From: Acidobacteriota bacterium
GTDB taxonomy: Bacteria > Acidobacteriota > Terriglobia > Terriglobales > Acidobacteriaceae
NCBI GenBank assembly: GCA_021780315.1
Contig: JAJXYY010000047.1
Span: forward strand, 186,001 to 250,000
DNA length: 64,000 bases
Reading direction: 5' to 3'
Position numbers and translations under genes: made by a program. Below are positions 51,694 to 59,665 of this stretch, in pieces (the stretch's first letter is position 1; every line of letters starts with the position of its first letter). The notes beneath the pieces were generated by a model. It was not told where the DNA came from and made no database searches. It saw nothing but the letters and a program-made list of their open reading frames with translations.

Positions 51694-52623
51694 CTACGGA
51701 CGATACGCCGGCACCGGATCAGCGCTCCGCACCCACGCCGTATAGATCATGTCGCGCAGCTCCGTCGCGCCCGCCGCCAGCCGCTCATCCACAAACGCCT
51801 TGCCCTCCGCCGTCCCCGCGCCTGCAAATCCGCCCGCCTTCTCCAGCGCATACGTCTGCTCCACCAGCGTGTGCGAGTGCCGCAGATACCCCACATACTC
51901 CGCGAACACATCCCCCAGCACCACCGGCTTCGCACTCACCAGCGGAGCCACATCCCCTGCCTTCACATGCGCCTTCACATACACACTCTCAAACTCACCG
52001 TGAATCCGGTGCTCCGTCGTATACCCGTTCGGGTTCTCCCCCACCCACCCGTTGTACTCAATCGTCGTATGCAGCGGCATCGACCCATCCGCCACGTAGT
52101 GCCCAAGCCACCCCGCCAGAAACACAATCTCACACTCCACCGGCTTCGTATCCTCGCCCTTCGCCTGCAGGCCCCGATACTCCCGCATCGCCACCTTCAG
52201 CCGCTCCCACACCTCCGTCGTCACATACGGCTGCAGACCCACCTTCTCCGGCGTCAACGCCAACTCCGGATGCGTCTTCTGCGCATACGCCAGCGCCCGC
52301 ACATAGTCGTATCGCTTCCGCGGCAAATCCCCCACCAGATCCGCCCACTCCAGATCGATAAAATGCTCCGGCGCCTGCGCTGCATTCAACTCCGGCTCTG
52401 TCGAACTCCGCCACCGGTCCGGCTCCGGCCCGTAGTACGCCAACGCGTTCAGCCCCGCCGGAGAACGCAAAAACTCCGGCACCTCCACCGGCAGCGCTGC
52501 TCCCGCCAGACGATTGATCATCATGTGCCCCTCCAGCCCCCAACCAAAGCCAGCCTGCACCGTCATCAGCGGCACCAGCGCCACCGCCACCACTCCCCGC
52601 AAAACACCCCATCGCTTCATCAT
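51694..52623 (-). CDS. Exported S1/P1-type nuclease or zinc-dependent hydrolase
   Basis: This 309-residue protein has a signal peptide (about 1-25), and the mature N-terminus has W-G-L-E-G-H, in which the N-terminal Trp and His are zinc ligands in the S1/P1 nuclease and phospholipase C fold. Later ligand blocks are E-H-F-I-D-L-E, G-H-Y-V-A-D-G-S-M-P-L-H-T and H-G-E-F-E. It probably degrades nucleic acid or phosphoester substrates outside the cytoplasm. TATACT lies six bases before the ATG. It converges with DUF2062 and follows pncB on the minus strand. Substrate not established. Confidence 0.87.
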   Translation of the reverse strand: MMKRWGVLRGVVAVALVPLMTVQAGFGWGLEGHMMINRLAGAALPVEVPEFLRSPAGLNALAYYGPEPDRWRSSTEPELNAAQAPEHFIDLEWADLVGDLPRKRYDYVRALAYAQKTHPELALTPEKVGLQPYVTTEVWERLKVAMREYRGLQAKGEDTKPVECEIVFLAGWLGHYVADGSMPLHTTIEYNGWVGENPNGYTTEHRIHGEFESVYVKAHVKAGDVAPLVSAKPVVLGDVFAEYVGYLRHSHTLVEQTYALEKAGGFAGAGTAEGKAFVDERLAAGATELRDMIYTAWVRSADPVPAYRP

Positions 52624-52629
52624 GCCGAA

Positions 52630-52635
52630 AGTATA
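52630..52635 (-). promoter_or_regulatory. -10-like TATACT, 6 nt before the S1/P1 nuclease start
   Basis: On the minus strand TATACT-TTCGGC-ATG: the best match among the leaderless candidates together with 10067. A TTGACG lies 20 bases further upstream. Confidence 0.5.
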
Positions 52636-52663
52636 CCCAGCCCCACGTACACCTCCGTCAAAA

Positions 52664-53980
52664 TCACACCATCACTACCGCACCCTCCTCCGCCACACTC
52701 CCAAACACCCGCCGATACCGCGCCACCTCTTCCTCCGGTCCCGTCGACTTCCGCGCGTTATCGCTCAGCTTCACCGCCGGACGCCCATTCACCGTCATCA
52801 GCTTGCACACCAGGCTGATCGGCTCCAGCGTGTCCTCCCCCCGCGGATGACACCCGCGAAAATCATTTGTCAGCAGCGTCCCCCATCCCGCGCTGAACCG
52901 GATCCGCCCATGGAAGTACCGGTGCAGCCGCACAATATCCTCCACATCCAGCCCGTCCGAAGCAATCAGCCGCTTCCCCCGCGGATCGCGCCCCCGCATC
53001 ATCAGCCACGCAATATACTCATCCCCCGCCACCACCGGATCTTTACTATCCGCCCGCTGCCCCGTCCAGTCCGCCACCCAATCCGGAGCCCCCGCCAGAA
53101 ACTGCGTCGTCCCAAACGTATCCGGCAACATCACCAGCAGCGCCCCGCCGTAACTCTTCTGCCACAACTCCAGCACCTTATACTGTGAAGCCTTCAACTC
53201 CTCATCCGTCCGCGCCAGCGCCGCCATCGCCATCGGCAACTCATGCGCATTCGTCCCAATCGCCTCCAGATCGTGCTTATAAGCCAGTGCCGTATTCGAA
53301 GTCCCCGCGAACCGAGTCGCCCCTCCCTGATTCAGACTCAGCCGCATCGCCTGCACGCAGTACTCCTGCCACAGAAAGCTATGCCGCCGCCGCGTCCCAA
53401 AGTCCGAAACATTCAGTCCCTCCACATCCCGCAGCTTCTCGATCTTGTCCCACAGCCGCGTCTTCGCCCGCGCATACAACACATCCAGCTCCAGCTCGCT
53501 CAGATGGCTCAGCGCCCACCGCGTCTTCAACTCGCTCACCATCGCCAGCGCATACACCTCCCACATCGTCACTTCCGTCCACAGACCGCTGAACCGCAAG
53601 ATCAACTGCCCATCCTGCTCCGTAATCTCATACGGACTCAGCCGGAAATCCTTCTCCAGCCACTCCAGAAACCCCGGCTCAAAGATCGTCCTCACCCCAT
53701 AGAACGTGTTGCCCGCGAGCCACACCATCTCACTCCGCCGAAACCGCAGCCCCCGCACATGCTCCATCTGCTCACGCAGCGCCCCCGCATCAATCCGCTC
53801 CGCCAGCCGAACCCGCACCGTCCGGTTCACCACCTCGCTCGTCACCTGCACCTGCGCAAAGTTCTTCCAGATAAACTGCAGCATCAGCAGCTTGTAGAAA
53901 TCCGTATCTAGCAGCGACCGCACGATCGGATCCAGCTTCCAGTTATGGTTATGCGCCCGCTCCGCAAAGTTCACATTCAT
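52664..53980 (-). CDS. pncB: Nicotinate phosphoribosyltransferase
   Basis: This 438-residue enzyme converts nicotinate and PRPP to nicotinate mononucleotide, after PncA in the Preiss-Handler route. The opening I-V-R-S-L-L-D-T-D-F-Y-K-L-L-M-L-Q and the H-S-F-L-W-Q-E region are typical, as is the G-T-N-A-H-E-L-P-M block. The C-terminal G-W-G-T-L-L-T-N-D-F-R section is also complete. TAGGCT lies six bases before the ATG. The pncA gene is 36 kb to the left, so the pathway is split. Confidence 0.94.
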   Translation of the reverse strand: MNVNFAERAHNHNWKLDPIVRSLLDTDFYKLLMLQFIWKNFAQVQVTSEVVNRTVRVRLAERIDAGALREQMEHVRGLRFRRSEMVWLAGNTFYGVRTIFEPGFLEWLEKDFRLSPYEITEQDGQLILRFSGLWTEVTMWEVYALAMVSELKTRWALSHLSELELDVLYARAKTRLWDKIEKLRDVEGLNVSDFGTRRRHSFLWQEYCVQAMRLSLNQGGATRFAGTSNTALAYKHDLEAIGTNAHELPMAMAALARTDEELKASQYKVLELWQKSYGGALLVMLPDTFGTTQFLAGAPDWVADWTGQRADSKDPVVAGDEYIAWLMMRGRDPRGKRLIASDGLDVEDIVRLHRYFHGRIRFSAGWGTLLTNDFRGCHPRGEDTLEPISLVCKLMTVNGRPAVKLSDNARKSTGPEEEVARYRRVFGSVAEEGAVVMV

Positions 53981-53986
53981 GCAACC

Positions 53987-53992
53987 AGCCTA
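53987..53992 (-). promoter_or_regulatory. -10-like TAGGCT, 6 nt before the pncB start
   Basis: On the minus strand TAGGCT-GGTTGC-ATG. The weakest match of the leaderless set, but the spacing is exact. Confidence 0.3.
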
Positions 53993-54005
53993 AGCCATCC
54001 CACCA

Positions 54006-54047
54006 AAAACACGCGCAGCGTAACCCGCAGGAAAACACGCGCAGCGT
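54006..54047. repeat. 16-bp direct repeat upstream of pncB
   Basis: AAAACACGCGCAGCGT occurs at 54006-54021 and 54032-54047, 26 bp apart start to start. It lies in the divergent gap between pncB and the membrane-protein operon. A regulator site or simple duplication is possible. Confidence 0.6.
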
Positions 54048-54119
54048 CCAACACTCCACGAAGTGGCGCCCGCCCGGCGCAAGGGCGCACTTGCCCCTAA
54101 AAATATATGACAAGCACCC

Positions 54120-54148
54120 TTGACATGCCTGATCGTTAGAAGTAAAGT
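54120..54148 (+). promoter_or_regulatory. Sigma-70-type promoter for the membrane-protein/XRE operon
   Basis: TTGACA (54120-54125) matches the -35 consensus. It is followed after 17 bases by TAAAGT (54143-54148) as -10. AAGT...ACTT half-sites straddle the region after it (54145-54162), a candidate operator for the small XRE regulator of the operon. AAAGGA lies before the ATG at 54179. Confidence 0.7.
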
Positions 54149-54178
54149 CTAATTGTCACTTAGTAAAGGAACCCATCC

Positions 54179-54601
54179 ATGCTCTGCTGCCAACCCACCA
54201 ACCCCGCCGACCGCAAATTCCTCCGCCGTGGACAGATCATCAACTCCGTCTGCCTCGTAGCCTACCTCGCCTGCGCCCAGATCATCCGCGACAAGCCCGT
54301 CACACCCACCCGTATCGCCTTCGCAGCCCTCGCCGGAGCTTCCTTCTTCGCCCTGCTCGTCAACACCGGCACCATCACCCTGCGCCGCTTCGACGAGTTC
54401 CAGCGCGTCCTCCTCACTCGCTCCTTCGTCTGGGCCACCGTCATCACCATGGGCTTCGCCACCATCTGGGGAATGGCCGAACTCTTCTCCCACGACACCA
54501 TACCCCACGTCTCCCTCGTCTGGCTCCCAATCATCCTCGTCTGCGTCACCGCCGCCGCCAAGGTCTTCATCTTCCGCCAACACAAATCCTCAGCTGAATA
54601 A
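54179..54601 (+). CDS. Four-helix membrane protein of a small XRE-linked operon
   Basis: This 140-residue protein has about four predicted membrane helices (about 22-40, 47-65, 82-103 and 111-130) and a Cys pair at 3-4. I do not recognise its function. It is the first gene of a three-gene unit with a strong promoter. The next gene encodes a similar four-helix protein and the third a 64-residue HTH regulator, an arrangement seen in many bacterial loci of unknown role. The R-R-F-D-E-F-Q-R-V-L-L-T-R-S segment is matched by E-K-D-E-Y-V-R-M-L-M-V-R-S in the next gene, so the two are likely paralogues. Confidence 0.75.
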   Translation: MLCCQPTNPADRKFLRRGQIINSVCLVAYLACAQIIRDKPVTPTRIAFAALAGASFFALLVNTGTITLRRFDEFQRVLLTRSFVWATVITMGFATIWGMAELFSHDTIPHVSLVWLPIILVCVTAAAKVFIFRQHKSSAE

Positions 54602-54634
54602 CCCACATCAGCCCATCTACAAAGGACAATCCCC

Positions 54635-55075
54635 ATGACCTGCAATCCTTTCCATCGCAACAACTCTCCCGCCATCCGCCGTTACACCACCGGCATCGCC
54701 CTCACCATGGGCGGTTATCTCCTCACCGTCTTCGGAACCGCCACCTTCGTTAATCACCATCACCCCCACGGCATCACCGTCTATCTGCTCTCCGCCCTGC
54801 CCGCCTTCTGCATCTTCGCCATGCTCGCCGTTGTCGTTACTTACCTCCGCGACGAAAAAGACGAGTATGTCCGCATGCTCATGGTCCGCTCACTGCTCGC
54901 CGCCACCTTTGTCGTCCTCGCCATCGGTGCCTACAATGACTTCCTGCGCAGCTTCGGAGACCTCGCCCCGCTCCCACCATTCAGCCAATGGGTCGCCTTC
55001 TGGTTCGTCTTCGCCATCGCCCAGGGCATCCAACACTGCAATGCCGCCAGCCCCCGGAACAACGAGAATGAATAA
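54635..55075 (+). CDS. Second four-helix membrane protein of the XRE-linked operon
   Basis: This 146-residue protein has about four membrane helices (about 21-41, 51-70, 86-104 and 117-135) and a conserved-looking D-E-K-D-E-Y-V-R-M-L-M-V-R-S-L between helices 2 and 3, like its upstream neighbour. It follows that gene by 33 nt. Its stop overlaps the start of the XRE regulator gene by 8 nt. Function unknown; proteins of this shape next to small XRE regulators are often uncharacterised. Confidence 0.75.
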   Translation: MTCNPFHRNNSPAIRRYTTGIALTMGGYLLTVFGTATFVNHHHPHGITVYLLSALPAFCIFAMLAVVVTYLRDEKDEYVRMLMVRSLLAATFVVLAIGAYNDFLRSFGDLAPLPPFSQWVAFWFVFAIAQGIQHCNAASPRNNENE

Positions 55076-55262
55076 CCGCCTCCGCATCCTCCGCGCCGAA
55101 CGCAACTGGTCCCAGGCCGACCTCGCTCAAAAACTCGAAGTCTCCCGCCAGTCCGTCAACGCCATCGAGACCGGAAAATACGACCCCAGCCTTCCCCTCG
55201 CATTCAAACTCGCTCGCCTCTTCGACACCACCATCGAGGCCATCTTCTCCGATCAACCCTAG
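55068..55262 (+). CDS. Small XRE-family transcriptional regulator
   Basis: This 64-residue protein is a single Cro/CI helix-turn-helix domain: L-R-I-L-R-A-E-R-N-W-S-Q-A-D-L-A-Q-K-L-E-V-S-R-Q-S-V-N-A-I-E-T-G-K-Y. It has the typical ending P-S-L-P-L-A-F-K-L-A-R-L-F-D. It belongs to the short regulator group that autoregulates membrane-protein operons. The ATG lies within the last codons of the gene before (8-nt overlap), so translation is coupled. It may bind the AAGT-N9-ACTT site near 54145-54162; inferred. Confidence 0.9.
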   Translation: MNNRLRILRAERNWSQADLAQKLEVSRQSVNAIETGKYDPSLPLAFKLARLFDTTIEAIFSDQP

Positions 55263-55397
55263 CCCACAGCATCCAGGCCCTGCTCAAGCCCGCCACCCAG
55301 CCCTCACCAAAGCAACAAAGGTTCAGCAGACCGCGAGTTATCTCGCCGCCTGCTGAACCTCTGCACCAAATCAACCGCAATCCCGCGGGAAAGCAGC

Positions 55398-56027
55398 TTA
55401 CGCCATCAGGCGCCGGCGAATTGCTCCTGCTGCACCAAGCACGCCCGTAAGCATCAAACCCACGCTGCCCGGCTCCGGTACCGCGCTCACATTCACATTG
55501 TCCAGCAGTGCGCCAATGTTCTGGTTTCCTCCCGGTACGCCATTGTTCAGGAACTCCAACTGCGTCGGTCCCCCCGCAATCCATACCGAAGTATTCACAA
55601 TGCCACTCGACAGATCTCCACTCGCGAGCAGAAACGTCTGCGAGTAGCTGCCAAACGTCACCGTCGTCGAACTGGCCTGATTACGACCAGACCCAATCAG
55701 ATCGAAGCTCAGGTTATACAGCCCCGCCGTCAGATTCAGACTCGTCGCCAACTCCAGATTCCCTAGAGCGTTTCCGTTCGAGCCACCCATATCCACGCAG
55801 TTGCCAGACTCCGGACCACGGCACAAAGACCCGAAAAAATTACCACCAACGATATCGACATTCGTCCCACCAATCGCGTTGAATGCTCCAGCCGAGGTCG
55901 CAGAACCCGTAGGCGTTAGTTCATCAAAGTTCTCGCTCAAAATCGAGCTGGCATGGAGCGCGACCGGCATCAGACACATAGCCGACACGCTCAGAAACAA
56001 CGAGGTCTTCATCAGTAGACTTTTCAC
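55398..56027 (-). CDS. PEP-CTERM sorting-domain exported protein
   Basis: This protein of about 209 residues has a signal peptide (about 6-26). The mature part is beta-rich with G-N-F-F-G-S-L-C and Cys residues, and the C-terminus has the tripartite PEP-CTERM signal: V-P-E-P-G-S, a hydrophobic helix (V-G-L-M-L-T-G-V-L-G-A-A-G-A) and basic R-R-R-L. Such proteins are handled by an exosortase and often go to the surface or biofilm matrix. No exosortase is in the window. Start GTG 56027 has AGGAG; a Met start at 56012 is possible. Function unknown. Confidence 0.88.
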   Translation of the reverse strand: MKSLLMKTSLFLSVSAMCLMPVALHASSILSENFDELTPTGSATSAGAFNAIGGTNVDIVGGNFFGSLCRGPESGNCVDMGGSNGNALGNLELATSLNLTAGLYNLSFDLIGSGRNQASSTTVTFGSYSQTFLLASGDLSSGIVNTSVWIAGGPTQLEFLNNGVPGGNQNIGALLDNVNVSAVPEPGSVGLMLTGVLGAAGAIRRRLMA

Positions 56028-56041
56028 ACAAACTCCTGGGC

Positions 56042-56071
56042 AGTATCCACAACAAGTATTTGCTTCAGCAA
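56042..56071 (-). promoter_or_regulatory. Candidate promoter of the PEP-CTERM gene
   Basis: On the minus strand TTGCTG (56071-56066), 18-nt spacer, GATACT (56047-56042), followed by AGGAG and the GTG start. Confidence 0.4.
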
Positions 56072-56456
56072 CATGGAATGCACCCCAGTGCCCAAACCAC
56101 AAAGCCAGAAAATCTTTTCCTGTGCACCCGCAGAACATCCCCTCAATCCGTTTGCTTCCATAGATATGAGTGATACAGCCAACACCGTATCCGCGCCATC
56201 TACCTCCAAACACATCACCCCAGCCGCACCGAAAGTGCACTACTTTGCAACGTACTTCCGCCAATAGTGGTAAACAAATGCGGTACAGCCACCCCTTGCC
56301 TTCAACGAACCACCAAGCCCCCGCCACCCACGCTCATCACCCCACCAGAGCCTCGCTATCCACTCTTCTCTGCCCGCGCACCTCCATTGCCATCCACGCA
56401 ATTTCACAGAAACATGCGCCAATTCAGCCAATCCACTTGCTATCCTAGTAACTGCC
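56072..56456. other. Intergenic stretch without a recognised gene
   Basis: This 385-nt divergent gap lies between the PEP-CTERM gene and the DHS-like gene. It is less GC-rich than its surroundings. TATCCT lies 10 bases before the ATG of the latter. Short open frames here lack family features and ribosome sites. I see no repeat or RNA signature. Confidence 0.5.
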
Positions 56457-57530
56457 ATGATCAATAAAAAAGAACTCCTCGACCGCCCCATCCAGCACAT
56501 CGACATCAAGCAGCACAACGTAGTCGCCCTGGTCGACGCCATGCAGCACATGGCCTATAGCTCCCGCGACACCTACCGCGCTGCCTCCATCTACGACATG
56601 ATGCTCCGCGATACCGAATGCGGCGTCATCCTCTGCATCGCAGGCTCCATGGTCTCCGCCGGCCTCAAGCAGATCTTCATCGACATGATCCGCAACAACA
56701 TGGTCGACGGCATCGTCTCCACCGGCGCCAACATCGTCGACCAGGACTTCTTCGAAGCCCTCGGATTCAAGCACTACATCGCCGACGACCAGTACAAATA
56801 CGGCAACGAAGACGCCGTCCTCCGCGAACTCGCCATCGACCGCATCTACGACACCTTCATCGACGAAGACGAACTCCGCATCTGCGACGAAGTCACCCAC
56901 CAGATCACCAACTCCCTCGAACCACGCCCCCACAGCTCCCGCGAGTTCATCCGCGAGATGGGTGCCTACCTCCAGCGCGAAGGCAAGACCCCCCAGAACG
57001 GCGGTGTCGACTCCATCATCCTCGCAGCCTACGAGAAGAACATCCCCATCTTCGTCCCCGCCTTCTCCGACTGCTCCGCCGGCTTCGGCTTCGTCGCCCA
57101 CCAGCACGCACGTCAGGGACAGCCGATGGTCTCCATCGACTCCGCCAAAGACTTCTACGAACTCACCCAGCTCAAAATCGCCAACCCCTCCACCGGACTC
57201 CTCATGCTCGGCGGCGGTACCCCCAAGAACTTCGCCCAGGACATCGTCGTCTCTGCCGAAATCCTCGGCGTTGACGCCCCCATGCACAAGTACGCCATCC
57301 AGATCACCGTCGCCGACGCCCGCGACGGCGCACTCTCCGGCTCCACCCTCAAAGAAGCCAGCTCCTGGGGCAAGGTCGATCTCACCTACGAGCAGATGGT
57401 CTACTCCGAGGCCACCCTCGCTCTCCCGCTCATCGCCGGTTACGCCTTCCACAAACAGGCCCATGCCGCACGCTCCGCCAAGCAATGGTCTAAAGTCCTC
57501 GACCAGGTCCCTGCGGCGGCCACCGTCTAA
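56457..57530 (+). CDS. Deoxyhypusine synthase-like enzyme
   Basis: This 357-residue protein follows the deoxyhypusine synthase fold. It has an NAD-binding Rossmann core (V-S-T-G-A-N-I-V-D-Q-D, G-L-L-M-L-G-G-G-T-P-K) and the active-site S-W-G-K306, which equals the catalytic Lys of eukaryotic DHS. Bacteria lack eIF5A. Related bacterial proteins have been linked to homospermidine or other polyamine synthesis, so spermidine-based aminobutyl transfer to a small amine is the likely chemistry here (inferred). A strong rho-independent terminator follows. It stands alone. Confidence 0.87.
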   Translation: MINKKELLDRPIQHIDIKQHNVVALVDAMQHMAYSSRDTYRAASIYDMMLRDTECGVILCIAGSMVSAGLKQIFIDMIRNNMVDGIVSTGANIVDQDFFEALGFKHYIADDQYKYGNEDAVLRELAIDRIYDTFIDEDELRICDEVTHQITNSLEPRPHSSREFIREMGAYLQREGKTPQNGGVDSIILAAYEKNIPIFVPAFSDCSAGFGFVAHQHARQGQPMVSIDSAKDFYELTQLKIANPSTGLLMLGGGTPKNFAQDIVVSAEILGVDAPMHKYAIQITVADARDGALSGSTLKEASSWGKVDLTYEQMVYSEATLALPLIAGYAFHKQAHAARSAKQWSKVLDQVPAAATV

Positions 57531-57556
57531 AACCTCCATCTCATCCGCAAAAAGCC

Positions 57557-57586
57557 AGCCATCCCCCACCGGGATGGCTTTTTTTT
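57557..57586 (+). terminator. Rho-independent terminator after the DHS-like gene
   Basis: AGCCATCCC and GGGATGGCT pair perfectly (9 bp) around CCACC and run straight into a T8 tract, 26 nt after the stop codon. Confidence 0.9.
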
Positions 57587-57872
57587 GCCCCTCCCGACCA
57601 CCCCGCCCTATTGTCAGAACTGATAACCCACTGAGGTGTTATTGCCGCTGCAACTTTATATCTGTCATCCTCAATCCCAGCTAACAGATACGCCAGACGA
57701 ACGCACAGCATCAGCCCACCCGAACTGGACTCTGAATAGCACTGGAAAACCCTGCCGCCGAGCCTCATCCAGGGTGCGTCAAGACCGCGAAAACATTCAT
57801 CTTGCTCGCAGTAACAATTTATTAGATTACCATTGAGATAGAGAATAAGTTACTTAGAGGTACCCAGCAACT
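57587..57872. other. Leader region of the hybrid kinase gene
   Basis: This 286-nt gap follows the terminator and contains A/T-rich sequence near 57800-57860 (TTATTAGATTACC and GAATAAGTTACTT) that likely holds the promoter of the kinase gene, with AGAGG before its ATG. I see no gene or repeat. Confidence 0.4.
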
Positions 57873-59570
57873 ATGCACACCATCCTCATCCTCGGCTATC
57901 TATCGCTGCTCGTTACCTGTGCAATCCTCCTGTTAGGCTTCTTTCGCGCCCAGCGAACCATCCGCGACCTCGCCACCCAGCTCACCAACGCCCGCGAAGA
58001 GCAGCACCAGGACAAGATTCAGCTCACCCAGCGCTCCGAACTCGACATGCTCAAGGATGAGTTCATCTCCACCGTCTCCCACGAGCTCCGCACCCCCCTC
58101 ACCAGCATCCGTGGCGCCCTCGGGCTCCTCTCCTCCGGCGTCATCGGCGACGTCGACGCCAAGGCCCAGAATCTCCTCCGCATCGCCGTCACCAACACCG
58201 ACCGACTCATCCGCCTCATCAACGACATCCTCGACCTCGAGCGCATGGAGTCCGGACGCGCTCCCCTCCAGATCCGCCGCTGTTCCCTCCGCGAACTCGC
58301 TCAGCAGGCCATCGAGACCATGAACGCTATGGCCGAAGCCAGCACCGTACATATCGAACTCGCTGCCCTCACCCCGGCCCAGAACGCTGCCGCAGACACT
58401 CTTTTCTTCGATGGAGACGCCGACCGCATCCTCCAGGTCCTCACCAACCTCCTCTCCAACGCCATCAAGTTCTCGCCCCCCGCCTCCACCGTCCGCGTCT
58501 TCACCGAGGCCACCTCAGACTCCATCCTCTTCAAAGTCTCCGACGAGGGACGAGGCATCCCCTCCGACAAGCTTGATTCCATCTTCGATCGCTTCCAGCA
58601 GGTCGAGCCCTCCGACGCACGTCAGAAAGGTGGCACCGGTCTCGGTCTCGCCATCTGCCGCAGCATCGTACAACAACACTCTGGCTCCATCTGGGCCCAG
58701 AGCAACCTCGGTCCAGGAACGACTCTATACGTTATGCTCCCACGCACTGTACGCTCCACAGACATCGCCATCGCGGTGCCAGAACCAGCCCGCGGCGAAG
58801 GTGCCATCCTCGTCTGCGACGACGACGAAGGTATACGTACCATCGTCAACCACCACCTCACCCAGCAGGGTTATACCGTCATCGAGGCAGAGTCAGGAGA
58901 GCAAGCTCTCCACCTCGCCGCCGAGCATCAGGTCGAAGCCATCCTCCTCGACCTCTACATGCCCGGCCTCAGCGGTTGGGAGACCCTCCAGCGACTCCGC
59001 AACTCCCCCGCCACCGCCCACATCCCTGTCGTCATCCTCAGCGTCCTCTCCTCCACCCTCCGCTCCCAGCTCACCGGCGACGCCCAGGGCTGGGTCCAGA
59101 AGCCCTTCAACGAAAGCCTCCTCTTCGCCGAACTCGGCCGCGTCCTCCACGCCGGCGACGGCCCCGCCCACGTCCTCCTCGTCGAAGACGATGAAGACCT
59201 CGCCTCCGTCGTCATCGCCAGCTTCCAGGACGCTGCCGTCTACGTCGACCACGCCTCCTCACGACAGCAGGCCATCCGCCAGTGCATCTCCCGTCGGCCA
59301 GACCTACTCATCCTCGATCTCACCCTCCCCGACGGAGACGGCTTCTCCCTCGTCGAGTGGCTCCGCTCACAGCCCACCCTCCAATCCCTCCCGCTCGTCG
59401 TCTACTCCGGACGAGAGGTCTCAGAGCAGGACATGGCCAAGCTGCGCCTCGGACCAACCCAGTTCCTTACCAAGGCAAAAGTACAGCCACAGGAAGTTGA
59501 AGAACTCGTCCTCTCCATGGTCCACCGTCTCCGCACCAATAAGGCCGGCGAGTTCGCCACCACACAATAA
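57873..59570 (+). CDS. Hybrid sensor histidine kinase with two receiver domains
   Basis: This 565-residue protein has one membrane helix at 7-26 with almost no periplasmic sensor and a short coiled region (30-60). HisKA with H70 in S-H70-E-L-R-T-P follows, then an HATPase domain (N-A-I-K-F, then G-T-G-L-G-L-A-I). Receiver 1 has D316-D-D with phospho-acceptor D360 (L-D360-L-Y-M-P-G). Receiver 2 (V-E-D-D-E-D) has acceptor D482 (L-D482-L-T-L-P-D). There is no HAMP or PAS domain, so the input is unclear; the membrane helix may sense directly or the protein may respond to partner binding. A receiver gene and an Hpt gene follow, which suggests a multi-step phosphorelay. Confidence 0.94.
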   Translation: MHTILILGYLSLLVTCAILLLGFFRAQRTIRDLATQLTNAREEQHQDKIQLTQRSELDMLKDEFISTVSHELRTPLTSIRGALGLLSSGVIGDVDAKAQNLLRIAVTNTDRLIRLINDILDLERMESGRAPLQIRRCSLRELAQQAIETMNAMAEASTVHIELAALTPAQNAAADTLFFDGDADRILQVLTNLLSNAIKFSPPASTVRVFTEATSDSILFKVSDEGRGIPSDKLDSIFDRFQQVEPSDARQKGGTGLGLAICRSIVQQHSGSIWAQSNLGPGTTLYVMLPRTVRSTDIAIAVPEPARGEGAILVCDDDEGIRTIVNHHLTQQGYTVIEAESGEQALHLAAEHQVEAILLDLYMPGLSGWETLQRLRNSPATAHIPVVILSVLSSTLRSQLTGDAQGWVQKPFNESLLFAELGRVLHAGDGPAHVLLVEDDEDLASVVIASFQDAAVYVDHASSRQQAIRQCISRRPDLLILDLTLPDGDGFSLVEWLRSQPTLQSLPLVVYSGREVSEQDMAKLRLGPTQFLTKAKVQPQEVEELVLSMVHRLRTNKAGEFATTQ

Positions 59571-59579
59571 ACCAACCTC

Positions 59580-59599
59580 CCTACCTGTTTACAGGTAGG
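59580..59599 (+). terminator. Short palindrome after the hybrid kinase gene
   Basis: CCTACCTGT and ACAGGTAGG are perfect 9-bp arms with a TT loop, 10 nt after the kinase stop codon. The small loop favours a cruciform or protein site over a terminator. A second palindrome lies just ahead. Confidence 0.4.
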
Positions 59600-59631
59600 T
59601 GCCACCCACAACAGCTACCTGCAAAAACTCC

Positions 59632-59665
59632 CGTCGCATGAGAGAATTAGTTCGCTCATGCGACG
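59632..59665. promoter_or_regulatory. Perfect 11-bp inverted repeat enclosing the receiver start codon
   Basis: CGTCGCATGAG (59632-59642) and CTCATGCGACG (59655-59665) pair over 11 bp around a 12-nt loop, with the ATG of the receiver gene (59658) inside the right arm. In RNA this would hide the start codon; in DNA it could be an operator. Confidence 0.6.
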
